From Nitrospirota bacterium (GTDB taxonomy: Bacteria; Nitrospirota; Nitrospiria; Nitrospirales; Nitrospiraceae): a stretch of DNA of 8,760 bases. A program made the translations under genes and the position numbers. Location: contig JACRQB010000202.1 of assembly GCA_016222925.1 (NCBI GenBank), positions 1 through 8,760 of the forward strand, read 5' to 3'. Each line of letters begins with the position of its first letter. The first letter of the stretch is position 1. Under the pieces are notes generated by a model that was not told where the DNA came from, made no database searches, and was given only the letters and a program-made list of their open reading frames with translations. Positions 1 through 6,765 of the stretch are shown one piece after another.

Positions 1-1
1 T

Positions 2-847
2 GTGTGCGATAGTGATGCGGTATTTCCGCCTGATTTCGTGCGTTCCGTGTTTCGTTCATTTCAGATGGAGTCCGGGGGATCGGCTGTTCCACTGGTGCTT
101 ATGCACTATGAATGGCGCACGTCTCTCCTCTATCCCGAAGGTCTGGCCGACACTGAGATACTCAAAGATAGCGAGCGCTGGCAATGGTGGCCTCTCATTG
201 TCAATGAGGGCGCATGTATGACCGTGCGTCGAGCCGACGCGATCCGATTCGGAGGTTTTGATGAACATCCCAGTTACAGAGGTTATTTATGTGGGCCTTA
301 TGATTTGGGATGGAGGCTCATCAATGCCGGTTGGCCGGAAGTGTGGCATAATGAGGCCGTGGCATTATGGCACTTTGCTCACCCGGATCCAATCGGCACG
401 AATGGTCAGCGGGCTTCGCTGAAGCAGTTGTTGGAAAAGGCTCACCCTCATGTTAATGGGCATGCGCTAACGGCAGTGGAAGCGTTTTCCACTGGCCGAT
501 TTCAGCCTCTGCGTGAAAATCCTGACATCTGGGCTTTGCGGATGAGGGATCGGCGTATCGGATCCGAGCTTGAAACACGTTATGCCGACTTGACTGGGCA
601 AAGCGGTTATTCACCTTGGGCGGTGTGGTCACTATGGCTATCACTGGCGAAAGAAATCACTGGGCGGTATCTTGAAGATCGCATCTGGAGTCCATTTCGC
701 AAGGGCATTGTTTCGTTGCTAGGAACACGCGTCGCGGGAAGACTTCGCGCTATGTATCAAGATCGCATCCTTCGAAGCGCTTTTAGCCAAAGTCCAAGTG
801 GTTTCAAGGGGATAAGCCAGACATCACCATTCCCCAGTGGCTCATGA
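2..847 (+). CDS. Glycosyltransferase, GT-A fold, family-2-like (5' partial)
   Basis: Likely transfers a sugar from a nucleotide-sugar donor to a glycan in the cytoplasm or at the inner membrane face. The frame is already open at the left edge. The first codons read V/M-CDSDAVFPPDF, which is the end of a beta strand plus a DXD motif (D3-S4-D5) that binds the metal and nucleotide sugar, so the whole nucleotide-binding N-terminus (about 90-100 residues in this fold) lies outside the window and the GTG at position 2 is not a real start. Further in, GGFDEHP (84-90) and GPYDLGWRL (98-106) match the acceptor-side 'GG(F/Y)DE...ED-x-x-R' region of GT2 enzymes, with D101 as the likely catalytic-base position. 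W123-H124 and H127 follow. The last 70 residues look helical, with no clear transmembrane segment. The stop overlaps the next start as ATGA, so translation is probably coupled. Donor and acceptor cannot be read from the sequence. Confident of the GT-A class, not of the linkage. Confidence 0.83.
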   Translation: MCDSDAVFPPDFVRSVFRSFQMESGGSAVPLVLMHYEWRTSLLYPEGLADTEILKDSERWQWWPLIVNEGACMTVRRADAIRFGGFDEHPSYRGYLCGPYDLGWRLINAGWPEVWHNEAVALWHFAHPDPIGTNGQRASLKQLLEKAHPHVNGHALTAVEAFSTGRFQPLRENPDIWALRMRDRRIGSELETRYADLTGQSGYSPWAVWSLWLSLAKEITGRYLEDRIWSPFRKGIVSLLGTRVAGRLRAMYQDRILRSAFSQSPSGFKGISQTSPFPSGS

Positions 848-1308
848 TGGGAAATACAAAAACTTACGACATCTTTGCTACTCATGCCTGGCGCTTTCAT
901 GAGGATTGGACAAAGTTTACAGAACTTATGGATAAGATGCAGGGGCTTCTGTGGCGCAACTTCAGCTTGCCGTGGCATGACCCAGCTATAAGTCCGAATA
1001 CAGAAGCAGGAGGCCGATTCATTCGCAGCTCCTTGGAAAGTCAGATCATCCCCGTGCACGTGGTTGTTCTGCTTGCGGGGGTCTACGAAATCAGGAGCGC
1101 CCGAGTTTGGGTCGACATGGAAGTCGAAATGGCGAAGAAGCACAATAAACCCATTGTCGGTATGCCCGCGATCAATAAAGACTCAATACCGAACGAACTC
1201 CTTGCGCTCTGCGATGCGAGCAGTAAATGGGACGCGGCACAATTGATCGCTGCGATTGACGAAGTGCGAGCCATGCCAAGATATGCTATCCAGGCTGCAG
1301 AGCGATGA
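844..1308 (+). CDS. TIR-like domain protein (ThsB-like, DUF1863/MTH538 type)
   Basis: A single-domain protein of 154 residues. The fold pattern is that of the TIR-like family containing the Thoeris sensor ThsB: strand A YDIFATHAW (8-16), a helix, the SLPWHDPA loop (41-48), RFIRSSLESQIIPVHVVVLLAGVY (split here as RFIRSSLESQ 58-67 and IIPVHVVVLLAGVY 68-81), then SARVWVDMEVEMA (85-97) and KPIVGM (102-107). In TIR enzymes the Glu after the W-V-x-x motif is catalytic, so E93 is the candidate. Known relatives cleave NAD+ and make a cyclic ADP-ribose-type signal on phage infection. That activity here is inference. No ThsA-type effector is visible in the window. It overlaps the upstream glycosyltransferase by ATGA and has no obvious Shine-Dalgarno, so it probably depends on coupled translation. 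Two ATGs (844, 847) are possible starts. The family is sometimes labelled 'nuclease' in databases. Good confidence in the family, low in the role. Confidence 0.8.
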   Translation: MMGNTKTYDIFATHAWRFHEDWTKFTELMDKMQGLLWRNFSLPWHDPAISPNTEAGGRFIRSSLESQIIPVHVVVLLAGVYEIRSARVWVDMEVEMAKKHNKPIVGMPAINKDSIPNELLALCDASSKWDAAQLIAAIDEVRAMPRYAIQAAER

Positions 1309-1311
1309 TTG

Positions 1312-1345
1312 AGCCTCTGGCGATTTGCCGGACTGTATAGAGGCT
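1312..1345. other. Inverted repeat after the TIR gene (weak stem-loop)
   Basis: AGCCTCT (1312-1318) is the exact reverse complement of AGAGGCT (1339-1345), with a 20-nt loop. It starts 3 bp after the TIR stop codon. A small GGC/GCC pairing may form inside the loop. No T-run follows, so it does not qualify as an intrinsic terminator. It could protect the 3' end of the message or be chance. Confidence 0.25.
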
Positions 1346-1436
1346 GGTTACTAGAGGATGTGTGTGGGATGGGCCGGTATGTTGTTGGCATTCAATGCAG
1401 GTATTGTTACGTGAGGGTGAACAGGTAAAAAGCTAA

Positions 1437-1465
1437 TTGATACTGCGCATCTTCTTGCGTATTTT
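1437..1465 (+). promoter_or_regulatory. Candidate sigma-70-type promoter for the radical SAM operon
   Basis: TTGATA (1437-1442, 5 of 6 to the -35 consensus) is followed after exactly 17 bp by TATTTT (1460-1465, 4 of 6 to the -10 consensus). It lies in the only gap over 200 bp in the window, about 105 bp before the radical SAM start, which would leave a leader of roughly 100 nt. The gap (1309-1570) otherwise holds no convincing gene on either strand. This is a pattern match only, in an organism whose promoter consensus is not known. Confidence 0.33.
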
Positions 1466-1563
1466 TGAATGTCTACTTCGGTTGTTATCATTTCCCATTC
1501 GATGAACGGAATCTCTTGAACGGCCGACTAACGGTTGCAGTCTCGATTCTTTAATCTGCATAT

Positions 1564-1570
1564 GAGGTGA
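1564..1570 (+). promoter_or_regulatory. Shine-Dalgarno for the radical SAM gene
   Basis: GAGGTGA (1564-1570) is strongly complementary to the 16S anti-SD. Two ATGs follow in frame, at 1571 and 1574. From GAGG (1564-1567) the spacing is 3 nt to the first and 6 nt to the second, so the ATG at 1574 is the better start. This is the clearest ribosome binding site in the window and marks the start of a new translation block. Confidence 0.7.
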
Positions 1571-1573
1571 ATG

Positions 1574-4500
1574 ATGACCGATACATCTGTGACGCTGACT
1601 CTTGAGAAGGGCCGCGCGACTGCCAAGGTTGAGGGTACCCGTGTCACATTCAGCCCTCACCAATGCTTTGCCTTCGACAGTGGGTCAGATGATGTGGCGT
1701 GTCTGCGTGCGCTTGGGGCGCATCTCATGACATTGCCCGGCCTTACCCTGGTTGGCTCAAAGCGGTTTGTAGAGTATCTGTTACAGCATGTCCATGGCCT
1801 CAATGGCCGGATTCTCGGCGTTGTGTTGTACGAAAATTTTTCAGAGACGCACCAGCTGCATGGCTTAGCCAGCATCAACCTTGGGGCGTTGCCCGTCGAA
1901 ACACAAACAGCCTTCCTCTGCGAAACGTTGGCGTTATCACGCATGCAGATGATGAAGCAGTTGCCTCAATCGGTCACTATAGTCGATCTCACGGTTTTGG
2001 CGGAGGTTGCGCCTGGCGTCATCCCGGCCCGCGGATGGACGCCGTTACCACGCAATATTTATCCGATCGAACTCCCAGAGATCCAGTTCAGAAAGGATCT
2101 GGACGTGGCCATTGTCGACTGCCCCTCACGTAACCTGTCCTTGATGCCCAATGGATTGGGATATTTGAACAATGCCCTGAAGAAGACTGCTGTGTCCTTT
2201 CAGATCGTCGATCTCGACATTATTTCCTACCATCGGTTTCATATTCACAGGCTCTTTGATATGGGTGGCCGCATCACGCTTCCTGGTGATGTGGTGTTGC
2301 CGGAGGATCCCTGGCAGGCGGAGCACTACGATCTGTGGACTGCAACGGGGGGAGGGGCTTCCGGTCCAACTGGACGCAACGAAGTATTGGAGTTCTTCAG
2401 GCCGGTCATCGACGAGACGATCGCGGCTTTGGTTGCAGCGCGGCCAAAAGTACTCGGGCTTTCGATCCAAGGATGCAATGAGGCAGCGGCGCGGGCGGTT
2501 GCACTCGGCGTCAAGGCTCAGTTGCCTGATATCACGATTGTGGTGGGCGGGTTCAGTTGCTACAACGCGGATGTCGGCCTTCGCGCATTTCCGGAATGCG
2601 ACTACATGTGTATCGGCGAAGCAGACCTCACGGCGGGTCCGCTGTTAGAGGCATTGGCCAGGGGTGAGCAGCCGTTCAACCAGCCTGGTGTGCTGTCCCG
2701 TTTCGATACGCCTGATTATTCTTACATTCCGGCGCCTATGATTCATAACCTCGATCAGATCGAATTCCCCAAGTACGAGTGGTGCGATCTGAGCGTGTAT
2801 AGAAACTTTAATGACTACCAACTCACACCCATTATTGCAAGCCGTGGTTGCCGCTGGTCTCGTTGTACGTTTTGCGCGGAACGCTTTTACTGGCGCATTC
2901 GCACCAAGGAAAACTTTGTGGATGAACTGGAGTGGTTGGTCGGACAGGGCTGCCATCTGTTCATGTTTAACGAGAGCGACCTTGGCGGTATGCCCGAGCG
3001 AGTCATGGAGATTTGTGATGAGATTATTCGTCGTGGTCTTCATCGGAAGGTAAAGCTCACCGGCCAGCTCCGCGTCAACAGGAAGCAAAACCGGGCCTTC
3101 TTCGAGAAGCTGCGGGAGGCCAACTTCGTCGCGCTTCGTTTCGGGATCGACGCTTTTTCAGAGCGCACGTTACGGCTGCAGATGAAGGGATACACGACTG
3201 ACATGATCACCCAGAACCTAAAGGACTGCTGGGAGGTGGGGATCTTTACCGAGGTTAACTGGGTCATCGGCGTTCCGGGAGAAACGGATCAAGACGTGGA
3301 AGAGGGGATTGATCTCATTCTCAAGAATCGCAAGTACATCGGTCGGCTGGCGAACATCAACCCGCTGATCTTGGTGAACGGCAGCGTTTACTGGATTGAT
3401 CCGGCTTCCCACAACATTGTGTTGAAGGAATCTCAGGAAGCAATGTACGAGAAATATCCGAGGGCGCTTCCGGCAGACCAGTGGCACAGCACCGATCCGT
3501 ACATCGACGCTCAGGTACGAAAAGAGCGGTTTGAGCGTATCGTCCTTGCCCTCTACGATGCGGGATTTAATGTGGGAGCTTGGGCTCATCGGGTAATTGA
3601 GGACGTCAAATTCAATCGCGACAAAGCGCGAACCGGTTCAGCGAATGGCGACGCAATCAGCGCCGGAGAATTTGAAGTGGCCGGGGGTAAAGATGCCGGA
3701 AATATCCCGAGTCCTACGGAAGCGGAGCGGGCGCTTGAAGTTGCCAGCCAGCGTTCGCCGCTCGCTGAGGAAACCCCGGTGCGTCCAGTAAAAGCACTTC
3801 CTATGTATCCTGCGCAAGATACTCAAACGTCGGATGCCGACAAACCGTTGGCGGAGCCTCCGTTATTCGGGATTGCGGGAGAATCGCCCCGCATGGTGCG
3901 TAAAATGGACACGCATGCGATCCTTTTCTACAACGGCTGGTACTATGGCATTCCCGCCGCATTGAGCAGTGTTGACGTGACAAGCCCTGAGGAGAGTGGC
4001 CGGTGGGCGAATTCACGCGGTCATTACGATGATCAAAAGAAGCAGCGCGCGTCCGGATCCTACATGCGGGTGGATAGCGTGGGCGACGCGTCTGAATCCG
4101 CTACGATCCCCAGCAAGCCTCGCATTCTGCAATTCGGCAAGATGTATCTTGCCGTGGATCAGGAAGCCTTAAAGGATCCGTTTGGTCGGAGATCATCGAT
4201 CGAAAGAAAATCCAAGAGCACGGGAGAAAGCAAACGTAATCTCAGTGTATGGCGTCAGATGGCCGAGCTGCTGCCTGCATCATTTGAAGAGGAGCTTCGG
4301 CGTCTCATCCGTCAGGAACGTTTTAACAGCGGAAACGGAGGGTACCTGAGTGATCTGCAACTTGCCCGTCTGCTCCCGCACGCGGTAGCTGTCGCGTCGG
4401 TTCCCGGCATGCTGGTCGGAGAAACCATTGCTGAAGTTGACGGTATGATTCGGAAAGTCAGAGGGGAAGCGGGGGAGATCCCTGTCGCCGCAACTGACGG

Positions 4501-4753
4501 GCGCTCCCGCGCGTCCGGGTTTACGAAATCGCCTGTTTTACTTCGTGCCATGCCGGAGGAAGGCTATGACGTCATCTCCTATGAAGGTTGGATCTATGGT
4601 ATGCCGCATGCGTTAGGTTCCATTGATCTGACCGAGATCGACGTCATTGAGATGCCGGGGGTCATTCGCGACGTATCCCGTGACGCCGTTGAAAATGAAA
4701 TCCTGGCTCTAAGTCAAAACAATAACAGGTCGTGTAGTGCCGTTGAAGTATGA
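1574..4753 (+). CDS. B12-binding radical SAM protein with C-terminal repeat tail
   Basis: Cytoplasmic iron-sulfur/cobalamin enzyme of about 1,060 residues (numbered here from the alternative ATG at 1571). Residues 1-170 are not recognised. Residues 177-370 form a B12-binding Rossmann domain: PNGLGYLNNAL (193-203), VDLDI (213-217), VVGGFSCY (324-331) and IGEAD (348-352). The DxHxxG histidine is absent, as in many B12 radical SAM enzymes. The radical SAM barrel (about 415-600) has C427, C432 and C435 in a CX4CX2C arrangement, GIDAFS (525-530) and GVPGET (567-572). Residues 600-680 end the catalytic part with GFNVGAWAH (665-673). A Pro/Ala/Glu-rich linker (about 683-775) leads to a tail with repeat units at 780-808, 851-871 (degenerate) and 998-1044. 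Relatives carry out methylations, ring contractions or other radical chemistry; the substrate cannot be told here. The stop overlaps the SDR start (ATGA). The length is well above the usual 450-700 because of both end extensions. Confidence 0.9.
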   Translation: MTDTSVTLTLEKGRATAKVEGTRVTFSPHQCFAFDSGSDDVACLRALGAHLMTLPGLTLVGSKRFVEYLLQHVHGLNGRILGVVLYENFSETHQLHGLASINLGALPVETQTAFLCETLALSRMQMMKQLPQSVTIVDLTVLAEVAPGVIPARGWTPLPRNIYPIELPEIQFRKDLDVAIVDCPSRNLSLMPNGLGYLNNALKKTAVSFQIVDLDIISYHRFHIHRLFDMGGRITLPGDVVLPEDPWQAEHYDLWTATGGGASGPTGRNEVLEFFRPVIDETIAALVAARPKVLGLSIQGCNEAAARAVALGVKAQLPDITIVVGGFSCYNADVGLRAFPECDYMCIGEADLTAGPLLEALARGEQPFNQPGVLSRFDTPDYSYIPAPMIHNLDQIEFPKYEWCDLSVYRNFNDYQLTPIIASRGCRWSRCTFCAERFYWRIRTKENFVDELEWLVGQGCHLFMFNESDLGGMPERVMEICDEIIRRGLHRKVKLTGQLRVNRKQNRAFFEKLREANFVALRFGIDAFSERTLRLQMKGYTTDMITQNLKDCWEVGIFTEVNWVIGVPGETDQDVEEGIDLILKNRKYIGRLANINPLILVNGSVYWIDPASHNIVLKESQEAMYEKYPRALPADQWHSTDPYIDAQVRKERFERIVLALYDAGFNVGAWAHRVIEDVKFNRDKARTGSANGDAISAGEFEVAGGKDAGNIPSPTEAERALEVASQRSPLAEETPVRPVKALPMYPAQDTQTSDADKPLAEPPLFGIAGESPRMVRKMDTHAILFYNGWYYGIPAALSSVDVTSPEESGRWANSRGHYDDQKKQRASGSYMRVDSVGDASESATIPSKPRILQFGKMYLAVDQEALKDPFGRRSSIERKSKSTGESKRNLSVWRQMAELLPASFEEELRRLIRQERFNSGNGGYLSDLQLARLLPHAVAVASVPGMLVGETIAEVDGMIRKVRGEAGEIPVAATDGRSRASGFTKSPVLLRAMPEEGYDVISYEGWIYGMPHALGSIDLTEIDVIEMPGVIRDVSRDAVENEILALSQNNNRSCSAVEV
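3908..3994 (+). repeat. Repeat-module unit A in the radical SAM tail
   Basis: Residues 780-808 of the radical SAM protein contain AILFYNGWYYGIPAALSSVD (783-802). The pattern is a hydrophobic beta strand, a G-W/Y turn, then Y-G-I-P-x-A-L-x-S-h-D. It matches unit C of the same protein closely and the glycosyltransferase units D and E more loosely. A degenerate unit (ILQFGKMYLAVDQEALKDPF, nt 4124-4183, residues 852-871) lies between A and C. The repeat is at protein level; the DNA copies have diverged. Confidence 0.6.
4562..4702 (+). repeat. Repeat-module unit C in the radical SAM tail
   Basis: Residues 998-1044 begin GYDVISYEGWIYGMPHALGS and continue with IDLTEIDV, then a short helix. Over about 20 residues it aligns with unit A without gaps: I-S/L-x-Y-x-G-W-x-Y-G-I/M-P-x-A-L-x-S-h-D-h-T. 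It sits 16 residues before the stop codon, so the protein ends on this module. Confidence 0.6.
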
Positions 4754-5622
4754 GGTTGTTCCAGAAAAGCATTGTAACGCCAGGCATTTTGCAAAACGTC
4801 CATCCGGCTTCTTGGCGGGAACATCGTTTCGGCTTGCCGCAAGCGAGATGGGAGCGGCTTAGGGGAAGGGATTTTTGGATTACGGGCGCGGGCACTGGGT
4901 ATGGACGATGTATTGCACTGGCGCTTGCTGCTGCAGGAGCTCGGGTCTTTCTTTCAGGGCGACGAATCGAGAAGTTACGTGAAGCGGTGGACGAGGGTGC
5001 AGCGCTTGGTATCGATGTCAGGCGCTGTATCGCTGTTCCGGTGGATATTAGATCGGAGGACGATCTTGCCCGTGCGGTGAGACATATCCAACTTGTTACC
5101 CCTAGCCTCTATGGGTTGGTGAACAGCGCCGCCCTTCCTCAATCGGGAGAGACTGCATTCCCACTCACCGGTCAAAGTGCGGCCGCTTGGACGAATCTCC
5201 TGACAACGAACGTGACAGGTCAATGGTTAACTTGTAAGGCAGCCATGCCGCTCTTAGATCATGGCGATGGTTTTCGGATTCTCTTTCTGTCTTCTTTCGC
5301 GGGCTGGGCATCGACGCCGGGTTTTGGTCCGTACAATGTCAGTAAGTCGGCTCTAAATACGCTGGGGGCATCTCTTGCGGCCGAATGTGTGTTGAGATAT
5401 CCGAGCAAGGATGTTCAGATCAACGTGTTGGTGCCCGGCGAAGCCCGTACGGAAATGAATCAGGGATCGACGGAAAGCCCTTACGCCGTGGTCAGCATGG
5501 TACTGGTTCTGCTGTCACATCCGCCGGGTGGCCCTAACGGGTTCTTCTTCAATCGTGATGGGCGCCACCTCGCATTTGCCTATACTCAAGAATATCCCCA
5601 ACCACTTTTGGCTGTGCACTAA
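4750..5622 (+). CDS. SDR-family NAD(P)-dependent oxidoreductase
   Basis: Classical short-chain dehydrogenase/reductase, 290 residues, predicted soluble. A 40-residue N-terminal extension precedes the Rossmann core. TGAGTGYG (45-52) is the dinucleotide-binding TGxxxGxG motif. SGRR (69-72) places basic residues where NADP(H) preference is usual. D99-I100 follows a beta strand as expected for adenine contact. VNSAA (124-128) is the NNAG variant. The catalytic tetrad is N154, S182, Y195 and K199 (Y-N-V-S-K), and PGEAR-T (229-234) is the usual post-active-site turn. All catalytic residues are present, so it should be active in oxidising or reducing an alcohol/ketone. It overlaps the radical SAM gene by ATGA and has no clear Shine-Dalgarno of its own, so the two are probably made together and may act on the same intermediate (inference). 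The specific substrate is unknown. Confidence 0.93.
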   Translation: MRLFQKSIVTPGILQNVHPASWREHRFGLPQARWERLRGRDFWITGAGTGYGRCIALALAAAGARVFLSGRRIEKLREAVDEGAALGIDVRRCIAVPVDIRSEDDLARAVRHIQLVTPSLYGLVNSAALPQSGETAFPLTGQSAAAWTNLLTTNVTGQWLTCKAAMPLLDHGDGFRILFLSSFAGWASTPGFGPYNVSKSALNTLGASLAAECVLRYPSKDVQINVLVPGEARTEMNQGSTESPYAVVSMVLVLLSHPPGGPNGFFFNRDGRHLAFAYTQEYPQPLLAVH

Positions 5623-5644
5623 TGCTCCACATCTGGGAGAGCAT
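5622..5644. other. Short inverted repeat after the SDR gene
   Basis: ATGCTC (5622-5627) pairs with GAGCAT (5639-5644) over an 11-nt loop, directly at the SDR stop. There is no T-run after it; the nearest T6 (5673-5678) is about 30 bp away. It is probably not an intrinsic terminator. The rest of the 126-bp gap (5623-5748) has no gene. Confidence 0.22.
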
Positions 5645-5737
5645 GGGGTGTGACGGCGAAAAGAACGGTCAGTTTTTTGACGAATGGCCGAAGCGGGTCG
5701 TGCAGTTTTGCGCATCTCTTGGCCGATGAACCGGCGA

Positions 5738-5743
5738 TATAAC
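5738..5743 (+). promoter_or_regulatory. Possible -10 element before the GTG at 5749
   Basis: TATAAC (5738-5743) matches a -10 box at 5 of 6 positions and lies about 6 bp before the GTG start at 5749. No good -35 is found at 16-18 bp. If used, transcription would begin almost at the start codon and give a leaderless message, which would fit the absence of a Shine-Dalgarno here. Weak evidence. Confidence 0.18.
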
Positions 5744-5748
5744 ATAAA

Positions 5749-6765
5749 GTGACGAGTCCTTTCTTAAACGTCGCGATTCCTTGGAATCTTAGCCACTACA
5801 TTCCATTAGATGGATTTCATCCGCTCTATCGGGCATTGTTCGATCATGTCCCGGATACTGTCAAACTTTCCGCCTGGGATAACGTCAAGCTCTATCGTAA
5901 GTTCCGGGATGATGCTTCCGTGCGCAGGACGGTGGTAGAGAGAGTAAAGTGGGAAGAGCATCGTCATGATCGAAGTGATGGAAGTTCTATTGCAAAGAGA
6001 TATCAGGAGTATTTCTGGCCTCCTGATCACGTTCTGACGACCGCTCTCAAGGGGGACCTGGAATTTCATCATACCGCTCCATTTCCCTCCCTCAAACGAC
6101 CATTTGTTTTTCACTGCGAGTCGTTTGCGCCGGTTCTGTTCCCGTTTGCTCAGCAAGGGAGCGGCAATATTGAAAACCATGAACAACTCAAAGAGCATTA
6201 TCGAAGCATTTTTGCGAATCCTCTGTGTCTCGGAATCTTTTCCCATGTGCCGGATACGCTTCATGCGCTTAGCTCGTTTTTGTCCGACCCAACCATCGAC
6301 GGGAAGTTGTTTTCCTCAAGGATGGGGTTAAGCGCCAATGCGTTCTCTATGGACGAACCAGAGCAAAAGCCGTCGCTTTCCAGGCCGCGCTTCTTGTTTA
6401 TCAACTCTGCCAACCAGAATTCAGCGAATTTCTTTCGCCGAGGCGGGCATCTTGTCTTACGGTTCTGGAAGGAGATTGTAGCCAGTGGTCGAGACGGCCT
6501 TCTGATGCTTCGTTGCACAATGCCCGATGATGTCGAATTGCGCGAATATGGCGTTGATGTGTCTTGGGTCAAAGGTGAGATTGGCCGGAGTATCGTCTGG
6601 GATCAAGGCTATCTCGCAGGCCATGAAATACAGTCCTTAATGGCCGGCGCGCATTTTGTCATGCTTCCCAGTGTCGCTCTGCACTCTGTCTCGATTATGG
6701 AGGCTAGGAGAATGGGATTGTTCTGCGCGGTGTGCGAACGGAGGTCTGGCAGAAAGATGCGGTAA
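5749..6765 (+). CDS. GT-B (GT4-like) glycosyltransferase, N-terminal part of a disrupted gene
   Basis: The first half or so of a GT-B glycosyltransferase. Start is GTG at 5749, the first start codon after an in-frame TAA (5740-5742); no Shine-Dalgarno is seen. The acceptor-side domain covers about residues 1-200, with IPWNLSHYIPLDGFHPLYRA (10-29) and FVFHCESFAPVLFPFA (119-134). The donor-side Rossmann domain starts at PRFLFINSA (213-221), and its late motifs LPSVALHSVSIMEA (306-319) occupy the place of the GT4 nucleotide-sugar E-x7-E region. The expected next stretch, a 'G-x-P-V-V-s-D...' strand and loop, is lost: after RRMGLFCAV (320-328) the frame runs into an unrelated ten-residue tail and stops at 6765. 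The missing end is found at 6708-7916 in another frame. The product as read lacks the end of the donor domain and is probably inactive, unless a frameshift or sequence error restores it. Confidence 0.72.
   Translation: MTSPFLNVAIPWNLSHYIPLDGFHPLYRALFDHVPDTVKLSAWDNVKLYRKFRDDASVRRTVVERVKWEEHRHDRSDGSSIAKRYQEYFWPPDHVLTTALKGDLEFHHTAPFPSLKRPFVFHCESFAPVLFPFAQQGSGNIENHEQLKEHYRSIFANPLCLGIFSHVPDTLHALSSFLSDPTIDGKLFSSRMGLSANAFSMDEPEQKPSLSRPRFLFINSANQNSANFFRRGGHLVLRFWKEIVASGRDGLLMLRCTMPDDVELREYGVDVSWVKGEIGRSIVWDQGYLAGHEIQSLMAGAHFVMLPSVALHSVSIMEARRMGLFCAVCERRSGRKMR
6711..6735 (+). other. Frame junction / probable small deletion in the GT4-like gene
   Basis: The sequence GGGATTGTTCTGCG (6714-6727) fits the glycosyltransferase in two frames. 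In the upstream frame it is part of M-G-L-F-C, after M-E-A-R-R (the E-A-x-x-x-G segment). In the downstream frame it reads G-I-V-L-R-G-V, which leads into R-T-E-V-W-Q-K-D, the later 'dG-I-V-L-r-G-v' strand. In GT4 proteins these two positions are normally separated by about 20-25 residues. The frame change requires a net loss of 3n+1 bases. Confidence 0.5.

Noticed and set aside
757..1143. 128-codon open frame on the - strand over the TIR gene
   Set aside because: It lies opposite a well-supported protein family and crosses a gene boundary, and its translation resembles nothing recognisable. It is a shadow frame.
1312..1345. Intrinsic terminator after the TIR gene
   Set aside because: The 7-bp stem has a 20-nt loop and no following T-run, so it is kept only as a weak inverted repeat.
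1699..2133. 144-codon + frame within the start of the radical SAM gene
   Set aside because: Out of frame with the real gene, with no Shine-Dalgarno; its Arg/Pro/Trp-rich composition is typical of a shifted frame.
2645..3088. 147-codon open frame on the - strand inside the radical SAM gene
   Set aside because: Fully within the catalytic core of a clear + strand gene. No start signal and no recognisable motif.
3650..3900. Frameshift or gene fusion at the low-complexity linker of the radical SAM protein
   Set aside because: The frame stays open with no alternative start signal, and the composition is typical of an interdomain linker, so one continuous gene is simpler.
5668..5681. GTCA/TGAC pairing around a T6 run as a terminator
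   Set aside because: Only 4 bp of stem, and the T-run is in the loop rather than after the stem.
5806..6264. 152-codon open frame on the - strand opposite the GT4-like gene
   Set aside because: It covers the conserved acceptor domain on the + strand and has no motif of its own.
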